From the NCBI RefSeq assembly GCF_001567585.1, contig NZ_LRQV01000076.1:1-33725 (forward strand): a stretch of 33,725 bases of DNA. Direction: 5' to 3'. Shown here piece by piece: positions 1 to 7,909 of the stretch (positions are counted from its first letter, which is position 1; each line of letters begins with the position of its first letter). The translations under genes and the position numbers were made by a program. The DNA is from Micromonospora rosaria. GTDB lineage: Bacteria > Actinomycetota > Actinomycetes > Mycobacteriales > Micromonosporaceae. The notes beneath the pieces are model-generated. The model made no database searches. It had not been told where the DNA came from and saw only the letters and a list, made by a program, of their open reading frames with translations.

Positions 1-33
1 GTGCACATCGCCGCGATCAACGAGTGGCTGTGA
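1..33 (+). CDS. C-terminal end of an unidentified protein (partial)
   Basis: The first eleven codons read V-H-I-A-A-I-N-E-W-L-stop in frame 1, with GC-rich third positions typical of the neighbouring genes. This fits the tail of a gene that begins before the window. Too little is present to name a family. Confidence 0.4.
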   Translation: MHIAAINEWL

Positions 34-51
34 CCGACTTCGACACAGGCC

Positions 52-306
52 CTAGTACCGGGTCTTGACCAGGAAGGCGTACCCGACCACCTTCGTGCCG
101 TTCCAGTTGTACATCTTGTGGCACGCCTGCGGACTGGTCCAGGACGAAACGTACTTCGGCCGGGCGTCGTTGCACGCCTTCAACGTCGGGTAGATCGGGC
201 TGTTGTAGTCCGCGTGCGCGGGCGTGGCCAGGCCGAGCACCAGGCCGCCGGCCACTGCGGTCGCGGCCAGGAGGCTGCGCACCCGAGGTCGACGCAAGAA
301 ACTCAT
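52..306 (-). CDS. Small secreted protein, function unknown
   Basis: This 84-residue protein has a textbook signal peptide: Arg-rich start (MSFLRRPRVR), a hydrophobic run at about residues 11-29, and an Ala-X-Ala cleavage site (A-H-A, residues 30-32). The predicted mature product is 52 residues, rich in Tyr, Lys and Trp, with two Cys that could form one disulfide. I chose the start at 306 rather than 324 because a GGGAGAG ribosome site sits just before it and lies inside the longer reading. It is divergent from the VOC gene at 541. I do not recognise the family; small exported proteins with this kind of mature region are common in actinomycetes and mostly uncharacterised. Confidence 0.8.
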   Translation of the reverse strand: MSFLRRPRVRSLLAATAVAGGLVLGLATPAHADYNSPIYPTLKACNDARPKYVSSWTSPQACHKMYNWNGTKVVGYAFLVKTRY

Positions 307-505
307 CTGCTCTCTCCCGTTCATCGTCCACCGGTCGATGGTCGAGCGCCGGCGTCACGTGGTCCGTGGACCGTCGGCGCTCAAGATCAGCGTAGTGAGG
401 TCCCGCCACCCCGCTTCCGGCAGATGCACTCCACAAGGGGGTGTGACCCGCAGGAGCACCTGGAGACGTGTCGACGACGTTCCGTGGGCCGTCCGGCTAA
501 TTGCC

Positions 506-534
506 TTGTCGCCGCGGTGGCCCGTGTCTACCGT
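506..534 (+). promoter_or_regulatory. Predicted promoter of a leaderless VOC gene
   Basis: TTGTCG (506-511), a 17-nt spacer and TACCGT (529-534) are followed after 6 nt by the ATG at 541. This matches a housekeeping-type actinomycete promoter driving a leaderless mRNA, and the gene has no Shine-Dalgarno sequence. Confidence 0.5.
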
Positions 535-540
535 CGGTGG

Positions 541-1248
541 ATGCTCTCGCGACTGCTGTCGGTGACCTTCGACGCGCACGACACGGCCCGCGTGGCGCAG
601 TTCTGGGCCGACATGCTCGGCCGGGAGGCCGTCGAGGACGCCGGCGGTCTGCTCCTGCCCGGCGGGGACACCCAGCTCGGCATCCGGTTCGCGCCGAGCG
701 GCGTCGAGCCGGCGGGGCCGTACCGCCGGATGCACCTTCACCTGACCAGCGCCAGCCACGCCGACCAGCAGCACATCGTGACGACGGCGGTGAAGCTCGG
801 CGCCGGTCACCTCGACGTCGGGCAGCGCCCCGAGGAGGGGCACGTCGTCCTCGCCGACCCCGAGGGCAACGAGTTCTGCGTGATCGCGCCGGGCAACGCC
901 TTCCTCGCCGGGTGCGGCCCGCTCGGGGAACTCGCCTGCGACGGCACCCGCGAGCTCGGACTCTTCTGGAGCGAGGCGCTGGGCTGGCCGCTGGTGTGGG
1001 ACCAGGACGAGGAGACCGCGATCCAGTCCCCGCACGGCGGCACCAAGGTCGCCTGGGGAGGGCCTCCGCTGGACCCGAAGGAGGTGCCGAACCGGCAGCG
1101 CTTCGACCTCGCCCCGACCGGGGGCGACCAGCACGCGGAGGTCGACCGGCTGGTCTCCCTCGGCGCCACCCGGCTCGAGGTCGCTGCGGACGGCACCGTC
1201 GTGCTGGCCGATCCCGACGGCAACGAGTTCTGCGTACGTGGGACCTGA
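541..1248 (+). CDS. Two-domain VOC (glyoxalase-like) protein
   Basis: This 235-residue protein consists of two vicinal-oxygen-chelate repeats, about residues 1-118 and 125-235. Each ends in the pattern A-D-P-[ED]-G-N-E-F-C-V typical of Glyoxalase_6-type domains. VOC proteins use paired beta-alpha-beta-beta-beta modules to bind a metal or ligand; members include dioxygenases, lyases and drug-binding resistance proteins, and this subgroup has no assigned substrate. The longer open frame upstream (from 118) is discarded: the ATG at 541 has a well-placed promoter, and the conserved domain begins immediately after it (LLSVTFDAHD). A homologous VOC gene lies convergently downstream at 1441-2172 and a third follows, so the three probably arose by duplication. 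Confidence 0.85.
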   Translation: MLSRLLSVTFDAHDTARVAQFWADMLGREAVEDAGGLLLPGGDTQLGIRFAPSGVEPAGPYRRMHLHLTSASHADQQHIVTTAVKLGAGHLDVGQRPEEGHVVLADPEGNEFCVIAPGNAFLAGCGPLGELACDGTRELGLFWSEALGWPLVWDQDEETAIQSPHGGTKVAWGGPPLDPKEVPNRQRFDLAPTGGDQHAEVDRLVSLGATRLEVAADGTVVLADPDGNEFCVRGT

Positions 1249-1440
1249 GCACCGCCCGGCCGGGCCGCCCGGCGGATCGAGGTGACGGACTGGGGCCGGC
1301 TTCGTTGGGGCGCGGTGGTGCGATTCGCGTTCCCCACGCCCTACGGCGAGCGCCGGCCGCGACCGTGGCGACCCGACGGGGTCGGGGGCGTCGCCGGAGC
1401 CGGGCTCGTGGCTCGGGTGAGCGGATGACGGGGGTGCGGG

Positions 1441-2172
1441 TCAGCCCGGGGTGAGCAGGCAGAACTCGTTGCCCTCCGGGTCGGCGAGGACCTTCCACCG
1501 GATGTCGCTGCGGCCCAGGTCGACGGCGGTGGCGCCGAGCGCCCGCAGTCTGGCCGCCTCGGCCGCGTGGTCGTCACCGGGGTACGGGCGGACGTCGAGG
1601 TGGACGCGGTTCCAGCCGGTCTTCGCGTCGGGGGTGCGGCGGAACCGCAGGTACGGGCCGACGCCCGCCGCCGAGCGCAGGACCGCGACGTCGTCGGTCA
1701 CCTCGTGCAGGGTCCAGTCCGTGGCCTGGCTCCAGAAGCGGGCCATGGCGCGCGGGTCCGCGCAGTCGACCACGACCCTGGCGATCGGTCCGGTGTCCCG
1801 GGGCAGCGGGTCCAGCACGCAGAACTCGTTGCCCTCCGGGTCGGCCAGGACCGTCCACGGGACGTCGCCCTGGCCGATGTCGGCGGGGGTGGCGCCGAGA
1901 TCCTTGAGGCGGGTGACCAGCTCCGCCTGGTGGGCCGCCGAGGTGGTGGCGAGGTCGACGTGCACCCGGTTCTTCACCGTCTTGGGTTCCGGGGAGACGA
2001 CGAGGTCGATGCAGACGGCGACGGGGTCCGGGTAGACGAAGCCCGGGGGTTCGAGGTTGGTCACGCCGGGTTCCTCGCTGGAGACGTCCCAGCCGAGGGC
2101 CTGCGCCCAGAAGCCGCCCAGCGCGGAGTCGTCCCGAGCCTTCATGGTGATCTGGACCAGCCGCGTTGCCAT
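1441..2172 (-). CDS. Two-domain VOC (glyoxalase-like) protein
   Basis: This 243-residue protein has two VOC repeats (about 1-122 and 128-243), each closing with V-L-A-D-P-E-G-N-E-F-C. It resembles the product of 541-1248 in length and domain order and is likely a paralogue. The first domain begins with the common V-Q-I-T-M-K-A strand. The start at 2172 lies 9 nt after the stop of the upstream VOC-helical gene, so the two are probably co-transcribed. A TAGCCT box six nt before the ATG (overlapping the upstream stop codon) could also give a separate leaderless transcript, and no Shine-Dalgarno sequence is visible. The substrate cannot be inferred. Confidence 0.85.
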   Translation of the reverse strand: MATRLVQITMKARDDSALGGFWAQALGWDVSSEEPGVTNLEPPGFVYPDPVAVCIDLVVSPEPKTVKNRVHVDLATTSAAHQAELVTRLKDLGATPADIGQGDVPWTVLADPEGNEFCVLDPLPRDTGPIARVVVDCADPRAMARFWSQATDWTLHEVTDDVAVLRSAAGVGPYLRFRRTPDAKTGWNRVHLDVRPYPGDDHAAEAARLRALGATAVDLGRSDIRWKVLADPEGNEFCLLTPG

Positions 2173-2181
2173 CCGGCGAGG

Positions 2182-2979
2182 CTACCGGCCGTCCGGCGGA
2201 TCGACATCAGGGTTTGTGGGTACCGGCGGGATCTCACCTGCTCGGACCGCCTGCTCGGTGGCCGGGTGCTGCCGGAGCGCCACGGCGAGGTCGGCTGCGG
2301 TCTGGAGCGCGGCGCCCGCCCGTGCGGACTCGTCCGCGGTCATCACGACGCGCTCGACAGCGGCCAGCATCTCGGTCGCGGTACCGGGGTCGTGCAGCAC
2401 CATCGCGAGTTCGGCGCGGTACACGAGGACCTCCACCCGCGCGACGGGATCGTCTCCGGCCTCGGGGCGGGCCAGCGCGCTGTCGAGGATCCGGACGGCC
2501 TGCCGGACCTCGCCCCTGGAGTCGGCCTGCACGACCGCGTTCGCCAGCGCCGTGGCCAGGCGTCCCACCGGCGCGGGTTGCGCGGCGGCGACCCGGTGGA
2601 CGACGCGGATCCAGTTGCCGCCGGGGTCGATGACGCTGAACCCGCTCACCCCGGCGGCGTTGCGCCGCGCCCGGGGCCGGGTCATGCGCGGTGTGCCGGA
2701 CACCAGGACCTTCCCGTACGCGGCGCGCATGCCTGCGGCGAACGCCCGGTGCAGTCCGTCGATGTCCGGGGTGAGGACCAGGCAGGAGCCGTAGGACTGC
2801 GCCGGGTCGAAGCCGTCGATCTCGAAGAAGTGGAGGTGCAGGTCCTCCCGCTGCATCACCACGTACGGGTTGGGCCTGCGCTGCCGGTAGGCCGTGCGGA
2901 ACCCGAGTACCTCGTAGAAATCGGCCATGTCGTCGATGGAGGCGCAGGGCAGCAGCGGAACGGTCGTCTCGTCGGCCAT
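2182..2979 (-). CDS. VOC domain protein with C-terminal helical extension
   Basis: The 265-residue product has an N-terminal VOC domain (about 1-130) of the bleomycin-resistance type: V-P-L-L-P-C at the start, L-H-L-H-F-F-E in the middle and D-P-G-G-N-W-I-R at the end. It is followed by about 130 residues rich in Ala, Arg and Leu that read as paired amphipathic helices, similar to TPR-like tails. Such VOC proteins can bind and sequester drugs or act as small metalloenzymes; the tail could mediate dimer or partner contacts. An AGGAAGAAGG ribosome site precedes the ATG. It is the first gene of a probable two-gene unit with 1441-2172. The function of the fusion is not known to me. Confidence 0.8.
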   Translation of the reverse strand: MADETTVPLLPCASIDDMADFYEVLGFRTAYRQRRPNPYVVMQREDLHLHFFEIDGFDPAQSYGSCLVLTPDIDGLHRAFAAGMRAAYGKVLVSGTPRMTRPRARRNAAGVSGFSVIDPGGNWIRVVHRVAAAQPAPVGRLATALANAVVQADSRGEVRQAVRILDSALARPEAGDDPVARVEVLVYRAELAMVLHDPGTATEMLAAVERVVMTADESARAGAALQTAADLAVALRQHPATEQAVRAGEIPPVPTNPDVDPPDGR

Positions 2980-3243
2980 GCCTTCTTCCTACGCAGCGCG
3001 GGGTGCCCGTCGCACATGGAAATAGCCGTTCGTCCTCCCCGGTCACCTGATCGGCCGAGGTGTCGGAGGGGCGTCGGCCCGGTGGTGCGGGCGGGATTCC
3101 GCGGGGTCGGCCGGCAGGTCCCGGTCGCCGTCGTCGGTGCTACCGCGGAGAGGCATCCACCAATCGGTTGATGCGAGCATCGACCGACCCCGGTGCCGGA
3201 CGGGCGATCCGGCAACCGCTGACGGCGGGCGACGCTTGCCGCC

Positions 3244-4152
3244 ATGGGGATCGTCGTCGAGGTGAAGAACCTCCACAAACGGTACGGCGACAGGATCGCG
3301 GTCGACGACGTGTCGTTCGCGGTCGAGGAGGGCGAGATCTTCGGGGTTCTCGGTCCGAACGGCGCCGGCAAGACGACCACGGTCGAGTGCGTGAGCGGCC
3401 TGCGTACTCCCGATCGTGGCCAGCTCACGGTGCTCGGCCTCGATCCCCGGCGGGACCGGCGCGAGGTGCGGGAACGGGTCGGGGTCCAGCCCCAGGAACA
3501 CCGGCTGCCGGACAGGCAGACGGTGGCCGAGGCGATGCGGCTGTACCGTTCGTTCTACCGGGAGCCGGCGGACGGGCGGCGGCTGCTGGACATGCTGGGG
3601 CTCGCCGGGAAACACGACACTCAGTACCGGCAGCTCTCCGGGGGTCAGCAGCAGCGGCTGTCGGTCGCGCTGGCCCTGGTGGGCAGCCCCACCGTCGCCG
3701 TGCTGGACGAGCTCACCACCGGGCTCGACCCGCAGGCCCGACGGGACACCTGGGACGTGATCGACGAGGTCCGCGACTCCGGCGTGACGATCATCCTCGT
3801 CACCCACTTCATGGACGAGGCGGAGCGGCTCTGTGACCGGCTCGCGTTGATCGACGCCGGGCGTGTGGTCGCGCTCGACACCCCCGCCGGCCTGGTCGCG
3901 TCCGCCGCGTCCGAGCAGCGGGTGCGGTTCCGGCCGTCGACCCACCTGGACGAGCGGCTGCTGACCGACCTGCCGGAGGTCACCAGCGTGCGGCACCACG
4001 GGCAGCAGGTGCTGGTGACCGGCACCGGGAACCTGCTGCAGGCGGTCACCTCGGTCCTGGCCCAGCAGCACGTCGTCGCCCAGGACCTCCGGGTCGAGCA
4101 GGCCAGCCTGGACGACGCCTTCGTCACCCTCACCCGACGGAGGCGGTCGTAG
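3244..4152 (+). CDS. ABC transporter ATP-binding protein (DrrA/CcmA-like)
   Basis: This 302-residue ATPase shows Walker A G-P-N-G-A-G-K-T-T (37-45), a Q-loop near Gln82-84, signature L-S-G-G-Q-Q-Q-R (131-138), Walker B V-A-V-L-D-E (151-156) and H-loop His188. A C-terminal extension of about 90 residues is typical of DrrA-type exporters of drugs and peptides. It powers the permease encoded next, whose GTG overlaps the TAG stop by one base. The cassette is followed by a two-component system and faces the pyritide operon convergently. I infer, but cannot show, a role in peptide export or self-resistance; cell-envelope stress detoxification is equally possible. Confidence 0.93.
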   Translation: MGIVVEVKNLHKRYGDRIAVDDVSFAVEEGEIFGVLGPNGAGKTTTVECVSGLRTPDRGQLTVLGLDPRRDRREVRERVGVQPQEHRLPDRQTVAEAMRLYRSFYREPADGRRLLDMLGLAGKHDTQYRQLSGGQQQRLSVALALVGSPTVAVLDELTTGLDPQARRDTWDVIDEVRDSGVTIILVTHFMDEAERLCDRLALIDAGRVVALDTPAGLVASAASEQRVRFRPSTHLDERLLTDLPEVTSVRHHGQQVLVTGTGNLLQAVTSVLAQQHVVAQDLRVEQASLDDAFVTLTRRRRS

Positions 4153-4907
4153 TGGCCGCGTTGTACGCGCTCACCGTCGCCGAGGCGAAGCTGTTCCTGC
4201 GGGAGCCGATGGCGGCCGTCTTCGGGGTGCTGTTCCCGACCGCGATCCTTCTCGGGCTCGGTGCTGTCCCCGCGCTGCGGGAGCCGTCGGAGGAGTTCGG
4301 CGGGGTCCGGTTCGTCGAGCTCTGGGCGCCGAGCGCGCTGGTGCTCGGGCTCGGCATCGTCGGGCTGCAGCACATCCCGCTGGTGGTGGCCACCTACCGG
4401 GAGCGGGGCATCCTCCGGCGGATGTCCACCACCCCGGTCCACCCCGGCGTGGTGCTGGCGGCGCAGCTCATCGTCGCCCTGGCCGCCGCGGTCGTGGCGG
4501 CCGTGCTGCTGGTCGTCTCGGCGTGGCTGGTCCTCGACGTGCCACTGCCGCGGCACCCGTTCGGGTTCGCGGTCGCGTTCCTGCTCGGCTTCGGCGCGGT
4601 GCTGGCGATCGGCATGCTGATCGCCGCGGTCGCGCCGACCTCCCGGGTCGCCTCCGGGCTGGCGACCGTCGTGTACCTGGTGACGATGTTCGTCGGCGGC
4701 GTCTTCCTGCCGCGTTTCCTGCTGCCGGATGCCCTGATGCGGTTGGGCGACTACGTGCCGCCCGGGGCGCAGTCGTTGTTGGCGGGCTGGTCGGGTGACG
4801 CGGTGGCGGGGACGTCAGGCTCGCCGCCGCTGCTGCGCCTCGGGATAATGGCGTTGTTCGTGGTCGTGGCCGGTGGTGCGGCGGCGAAGCTGTTCCGCTG
4901 GGAATGA
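4152..4907 (+). CDS. ABC-2 type transporter permease
   Basis: The 251-residue membrane protein has six hydrophobic segments, roughly at residues 18-38, 52-80, 96-125, 134-160, 170-190 and 225-247, as expected for ABC-2 permeases partnered with DrrA-like ATPases. It starts with GTG at 4152, overlapping the ATPase stop codon by one base, so translation is coupled. The cytoplasmic R-E-R-G-I-L-R-R-M coupling-helix motif between the second and third segments is characteristic of drug and lipid exporters of this class. The histidine kinase gene begins 19 nt after its stop, giving a four-gene operon. Confidence 0.92.
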   Translation: MAALYALTVAEAKLFLREPMAAVFGVLFPTAILLGLGAVPALREPSEEFGGVRFVELWAPSALVLGLGIVGLQHIPLVVATYRERGILRRMSTTPVHPGVVLAAQLIVALAAAVVAAVLLVVSAWLVLDVPLPRHPFGFAVAFLLGFGAVLAIGMLIAAVAPTSRVASGLATVVYLVTMFVGGVFLPRFLLPDALMRLGDYVPPGAQSLLAGWSGDAVAGTSGSPPLLRLGIMALFVVVAGGAAAKLFRWE

Positions 4908-4926
4908 GCCGAAGGTGCGAGCGTCG

Positions 4927-6144
4927 ATGAGCGGTGACGCCGGCCCCGACTGGGACCGCTGGTACGAGAAGCTGCTCGTCGGGGTGCCCTGGGTGCTGCT
5001 GCCCACCTCGACGGCGATCGCCCTGGCACAGCCCGGCCGGAGCTGGGGCGACCACGCGGTCACCCTGGGCCTGGTCGGAGTGGCCGCCGGGTGGGTGTAT
5101 GTGGGACACACCCGGGTGCCGAGGGCACGCCGGAAGCGGACCCTGCCGATGCTGGTCTACTTCGTCGGGCTGCTCACGCTCTGCGTCGCGCTGATGGCTC
5201 GTGACGTGATCTTCCTGCTCTTCGCCATCACCGGCTTCTTCCACGCGTACCAGCTGCGTCCGTGGCCGTGGGGGGTGGCGGGTGTCTTCGGTACCTCGGT
5301 CTCCATCAACACCATGGCCTCCGAGCTGCCGGCCGCGTCCGTGCAGTCGCTCGGCACCTACCTGGGGGTGATCGTGGTCCAGACCGCGGCGATCAGCTCC
5401 GGCATCGTGCTGGCCGAGAAGAGCACCGAGCAGCACACGCGACGGCAGGAGATGGTTGCCCGGCTGGAGGCGGCGCTGGAGGAGAACGCCGGACTGCACG
5501 CCCAACTGCTGGTCCAGGCCCGCGAGGCGGGGGCGCTGGACGAGCGGCAGCGAATGGCCGGGGAGATCCACGACTCGCTGGCGCAGGGCCTGACCGGCAT
5601 CATCACCCAGATGCAGGCGGCCCAGCGGGTCTGGCACTCGCCGCCGCAGGCGCGTCTGCACGTCGACCGGGCGTTGGCCCTGGCCCGGGAGGGCCTGGAC
5701 GAGGCCCGCCGCTCGGTGCAGGCGTTACGGCCGGGCCAACTGGAGGAGGCCCACCTGCCGGAGGCGCTGGGTGACCTGGCCCGCCGCTGGGCGCACGACA
5801 CCGGTATCACCGTGCGGTTCGACGTCACCGGTGACCGGGTCGCGGTGGGCCCGGCCATCGAGGTCACCCTGTTCCGGGTCGCGCAGGAAGCGCTGCACAA
5901 CGTGGTCCGGCACGCCCGCGCGTCCCGGGTGGGGCTGACCCTCTCCTACCTGACCGACGTGGTGCTGCTGGATGTGCGCGACGACGGGCGGGGCATGACC
6001 GGTGACTCGGCTCAGGGGTTCGGCCTGACGAGCATGGCGCAGCGGGTCCGGGGGGTGGGAGGTGTGATGGAGATCGAGAGCGCTCCTGGCGAGGGCACGG
6101 CGGTCAGCGTACGGGTGCCGGCGATCCCGGTGGTGGCACCGTGA
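4927..6144 (+). CDS. Sensor histidine kinase, DesK/NarL class
   Basis: The 405-residue protein has an N-terminal membrane region of about five hydrophobic segments, a short coiled coil, then a HisKA_3 domain (E-R-Q-R-M-A-G-E-I-H-D-S-L-A-Q-G) with phospho-acceptor His215 and a HATPase domain with N-box E-A-L-H-N-V-V-R-H-A and G-boxes D-D-G-R-G-M and G-F-G-L. It has no large extracellular sensor, like intramembrane-sensing kinases that work with ABC exporters. The start at 4927 is preferred over the in-frame 4873 because the latter would run into the permease gene; a GAAGG lies about 11 nt upstream. The gene overlaps the response regulator by four bases (GTGA). Confidence 0.93.
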   Translation: MSGDAGPDWDRWYEKLLVGVPWVLLPTSTAIALAQPGRSWGDHAVTLGLVGVAAGWVYVGHTRVPRARRKRTLPMLVYFVGLLTLCVALMARDVIFLLFAITGFFHAYQLRPWPWGVAGVFGTSVSINTMASELPAASVQSLGTYLGVIVVQTAAISSGIVLAEKSTEQHTRRQEMVARLEAALEENAGLHAQLLVQAREAGALDERQRMAGEIHDSLAQGLTGIITQMQAAQRVWHSPPQARLHVDRALALAREGLDEARRSVQALRPGQLEEAHLPEALGDLARRWAHDTGITVRFDVTGDRVAVGPAIEVTLFRVAQEALHNVVRHARASRVGLTLSYLTDVVLLDVRDDGRGMTGDSAQGFGLTSMAQRVRGVGGVMEIESAPGEGTAVSVRVPAIPVVAP

Positions 6145-6761
6145 TCCGCGTCCTGATCGCCGACGACCACCCGATCGTCCGTAACGGACTTCGCGGAGCC
6201 TTCGCCGGCCTGCCCGACATCGAGGTGGCCGGCGAGGCCGCCAACGGTCGGGAGGCGGTGGACGAGGCGGTGCGGTTGCGTGTCGACGTGGTGCTGATGG
6301 ACCTGCGGATGCCGGAGATGACCGGTGTGCAGGCGATCGCCGCCCTCGCCCGGACCGCGCTCCCGATCCACGTCCTGGTGCTCACCACCTTCGACAGCGA
6401 GACCGACGTGCTGCCGGCGGTGGAGGCGGGCGCCACCGGCTACCTGCTCAAGGACACGCCACCCGAGGAGCTGATCCGTGCCGTGCGGGCCGCCCATCGC
6501 GGTGAGTCCGTCCTCGCGCCGTCGGCCGCCGGTCAACTCATGGGCCGGGTCCGCCGACCGACCGGGTTGGCGTTGAGCGGCCGGGAGCGGGAGGTGCTCC
6601 AACTGGTCGCCGACGGCGCCTCCAACCGGGAGGCGGCGAGGCTCCTGTTCATCAGCGAGGCGAGCATCAAGACGCACCTGCAGCACATCTACGACAAACT
6701 CGGCGTCCGGGACCGGGCCGCCGCCGTCGGCGAGGGCTACCGGCGCGGCCTGCTCCGGTAG
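6141..6761 (+). CDS. LuxR/NarL-family response regulator
   Basis: The 206-residue protein has a receiver domain with the acidic pair Asp8-Asp9, phospho-acceptor Asp54 (V-L-M-D-L-R-M-P) and Lys104. This is followed by a LuxR-type helix-turn-helix at about 143-200 (L-S-G-R-E-R-E-V-L-Q-L-V, then S-I-K-T-H-L-Q-H-I-Y). It begins with GTG inside the kinase stop region (4-base overlap), so the pair is translationally coupled. It probably controls the upstream ABC genes in this operon and possibly the convergent RiPP operon. The direction of effect is not visible in sequence. Confidence 0.94.
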   Translation: MIRVLIADDHPIVRNGLRGAFAGLPDIEVAGEAANGREAVDEAVRLRVDVVLMDLRMPEMTGVQAIAALARTALPIHVLVLTTFDSETDVLPAVEAGATGYLLKDTPPEELIRAVRAAHRGESVLAPSAAGQLMGRVRRPTGLALSGREREVLQLVADGASNREAARLLFISEASIKTHLQHIYDKLGVRDRAAAVGEGYRRGLLR

Positions 6762-6773
6762 CGGCCCGTCCGC

Positions 6774-6798
6774 CGGGCGTGTCCCGTCACCGCGCCCG
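6774..6798. terminator. Possible bidirectional hairpin between convergent operons
   Basis: CGGGCG (6774-6779) and CGCCCG (6793-6798) can pair over a 13-nt loop in the 47-nt gap between the convergent response regulator and RiPP cyclase genes. There is no T-tract, as is common in actinomycetes. The stem is short, so this is weak support. Confidence 0.3.
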
Positions 6799-6808
6799 CC
6801 GGCCCGGT

Positions 6809-7909
6809 TCACCGGCGGTCGTTGACGAACTGCCGGGCCAGGGCGACCGGCGAGATGTCGTACTCCTCCTCGACGGTGCGGGCCACCAGGTGACAGAGCA
6901 GATAGCGTTGGGTCGGCACGATGCCGATCCGGCTCAGGTGGGAGTAGAGCTGGTTGATGGCCAGCCGGTGGCAGCGGAACCAGACCTGCGACAGCACCTC
7001 CCTGCGGTGGGCGGTGGTCTCCCGGAGGATGTCGTGGAACTCGATCCGGTGCCGGAGCTCCATGCCCCGCTGGTCGAGGTGGTCGAGGTCGATCGCGCCG
7101 CTGGTGAACAGCGGCTCGGCCAGTGCCTTCTGGCGTCGGACGATCTCCAGCCACGCCTCGACCAGGGGGTCCCGTCGGCTCCCCGCCACGATGGCCCGGG
7201 TGGTGTGCAGGCGGTCGCGCAGCGCCGGGCGGTGGCGGTGGTAGCGCTCGTCGAAGGTGCTGCGGACGGCGTCGGGGTCGGCGGTGTATCCGAGGAACGA
7301 CTCGACGTGCGAGCGGAACGACATGTACCCCCGGGAGATCGGCGGGACGCTGAGGTGGCCGAAGGCGAACATCAGGTCCAGCGCGTGCCCGACCCGGTCC
7401 ACCGCGCCGCTGCGGACGCCGGCCAGGGTGTCGACGGTCAGGGCGGTGCTGCGGGCGTACCCGTCGGCCAGCAGGCCCGCCAGGGCCGGGCTGCCCAGCA
7501 CGTGCTGACGGTCCTCGTGGGGTTCGAACTGGACGGTGTTGTCGGGGTACCAGGGGGTGAGCGGACCGTGGTCGGCCTCGCGGACGGCGAGCCGCCGGTG
7601 CGCCGCCAGGTGCTCGGCCTCCCGCAGGGACGCCGTCGAGGGGTTGTCGTGCAGGTAGGCGGTGAGGTCGCGCTGCGCGGTGGGGCGCACCACCTCGGCC
7701 CAGAGTTGCGGGGTGGTCCGCAGGTTGATCCGCAGGTGGGGGCCGCGGCGCCAGTGCCGGAGCAGGTGGGGCTGGTCGACGGCGTCGGCGAGCGCGGTCA
7801 GCAGGGGGTGGACGGCGTCCAGGATCAGGTCGTCCTTGTTCTCGGCGTGGTACCGGATCTGGATGCTGTGCCAGCCCGGTTCCTCCCGGTGCGGCGGGGT
7901 GCGCGTCAT
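6809..7909 (-). CDS. mroD: Lant_dehydr_C family protein, likely pyridine synthase ([4+2] cyclase)
   Basis: The 366-residue protein belongs to the thiopeptide-type SpaB_C/Lant_dehydr_C family. It opens with W-H-S-I-Q-I-R-Y-H then N-K-D-D-L-I-L-D-A-V, and has L-R-H-W-R-R-G-P-H-L-R-I-N (about 50-62). I associate this pattern with TbtD-like enzymes that condense two dehydroalanines into a pyridine and expel the leader peptide. Assignment as cyclase rather than eliminase rests on this motif and on its last position in the operon (B-C-D order, as in tbtB-tbtC-tbtD). The start at 7909 overlaps the preceding gene stop by four bases (ATGA); a much longer frame running to 8881 is a shadow. By analogy it also recognises the precursor's C-terminal tripeptide. 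Confidence 0.78.
   Translation of the reverse strand: MTRTPPHREEPGWHSIQIRYHAENKDDLILDAVHPLLTALADAVDQPHLLRHWRRGPHLRINLRTTPQLWAEVVRPTAQRDLTAYLHDNPSTASLREAEHLAAHRRLAVREADHGPLTPWYPDNTVQFEPHEDRQHVLGSPALAGLLADGYARSTALTVDTLAGVRSGAVDRVGHALDLMFAFGHLSVPPISRGYMSFRSHVESFLGYTADPDAVRSTFDERYHRHRPALRDRLHTTRAIVAGSRRDPLVEAWLEIVRRQKALAEPLFTSGAIDLDHLDQRGMELRHRIEFHDILRETTAHRREVLSQVWFRCHRLAINQLYSHLSRIGIVPTQRYLLCHLVARTVEEEYDISPVALARQFVNDRR

Noticed and set aside
1567..3171. 534-codon plus-strand open frame across the VOC genes
   Set aside because: It is antisense to two clear VOC genes; composition is dominated by Gly, Arg and Val with no motif.
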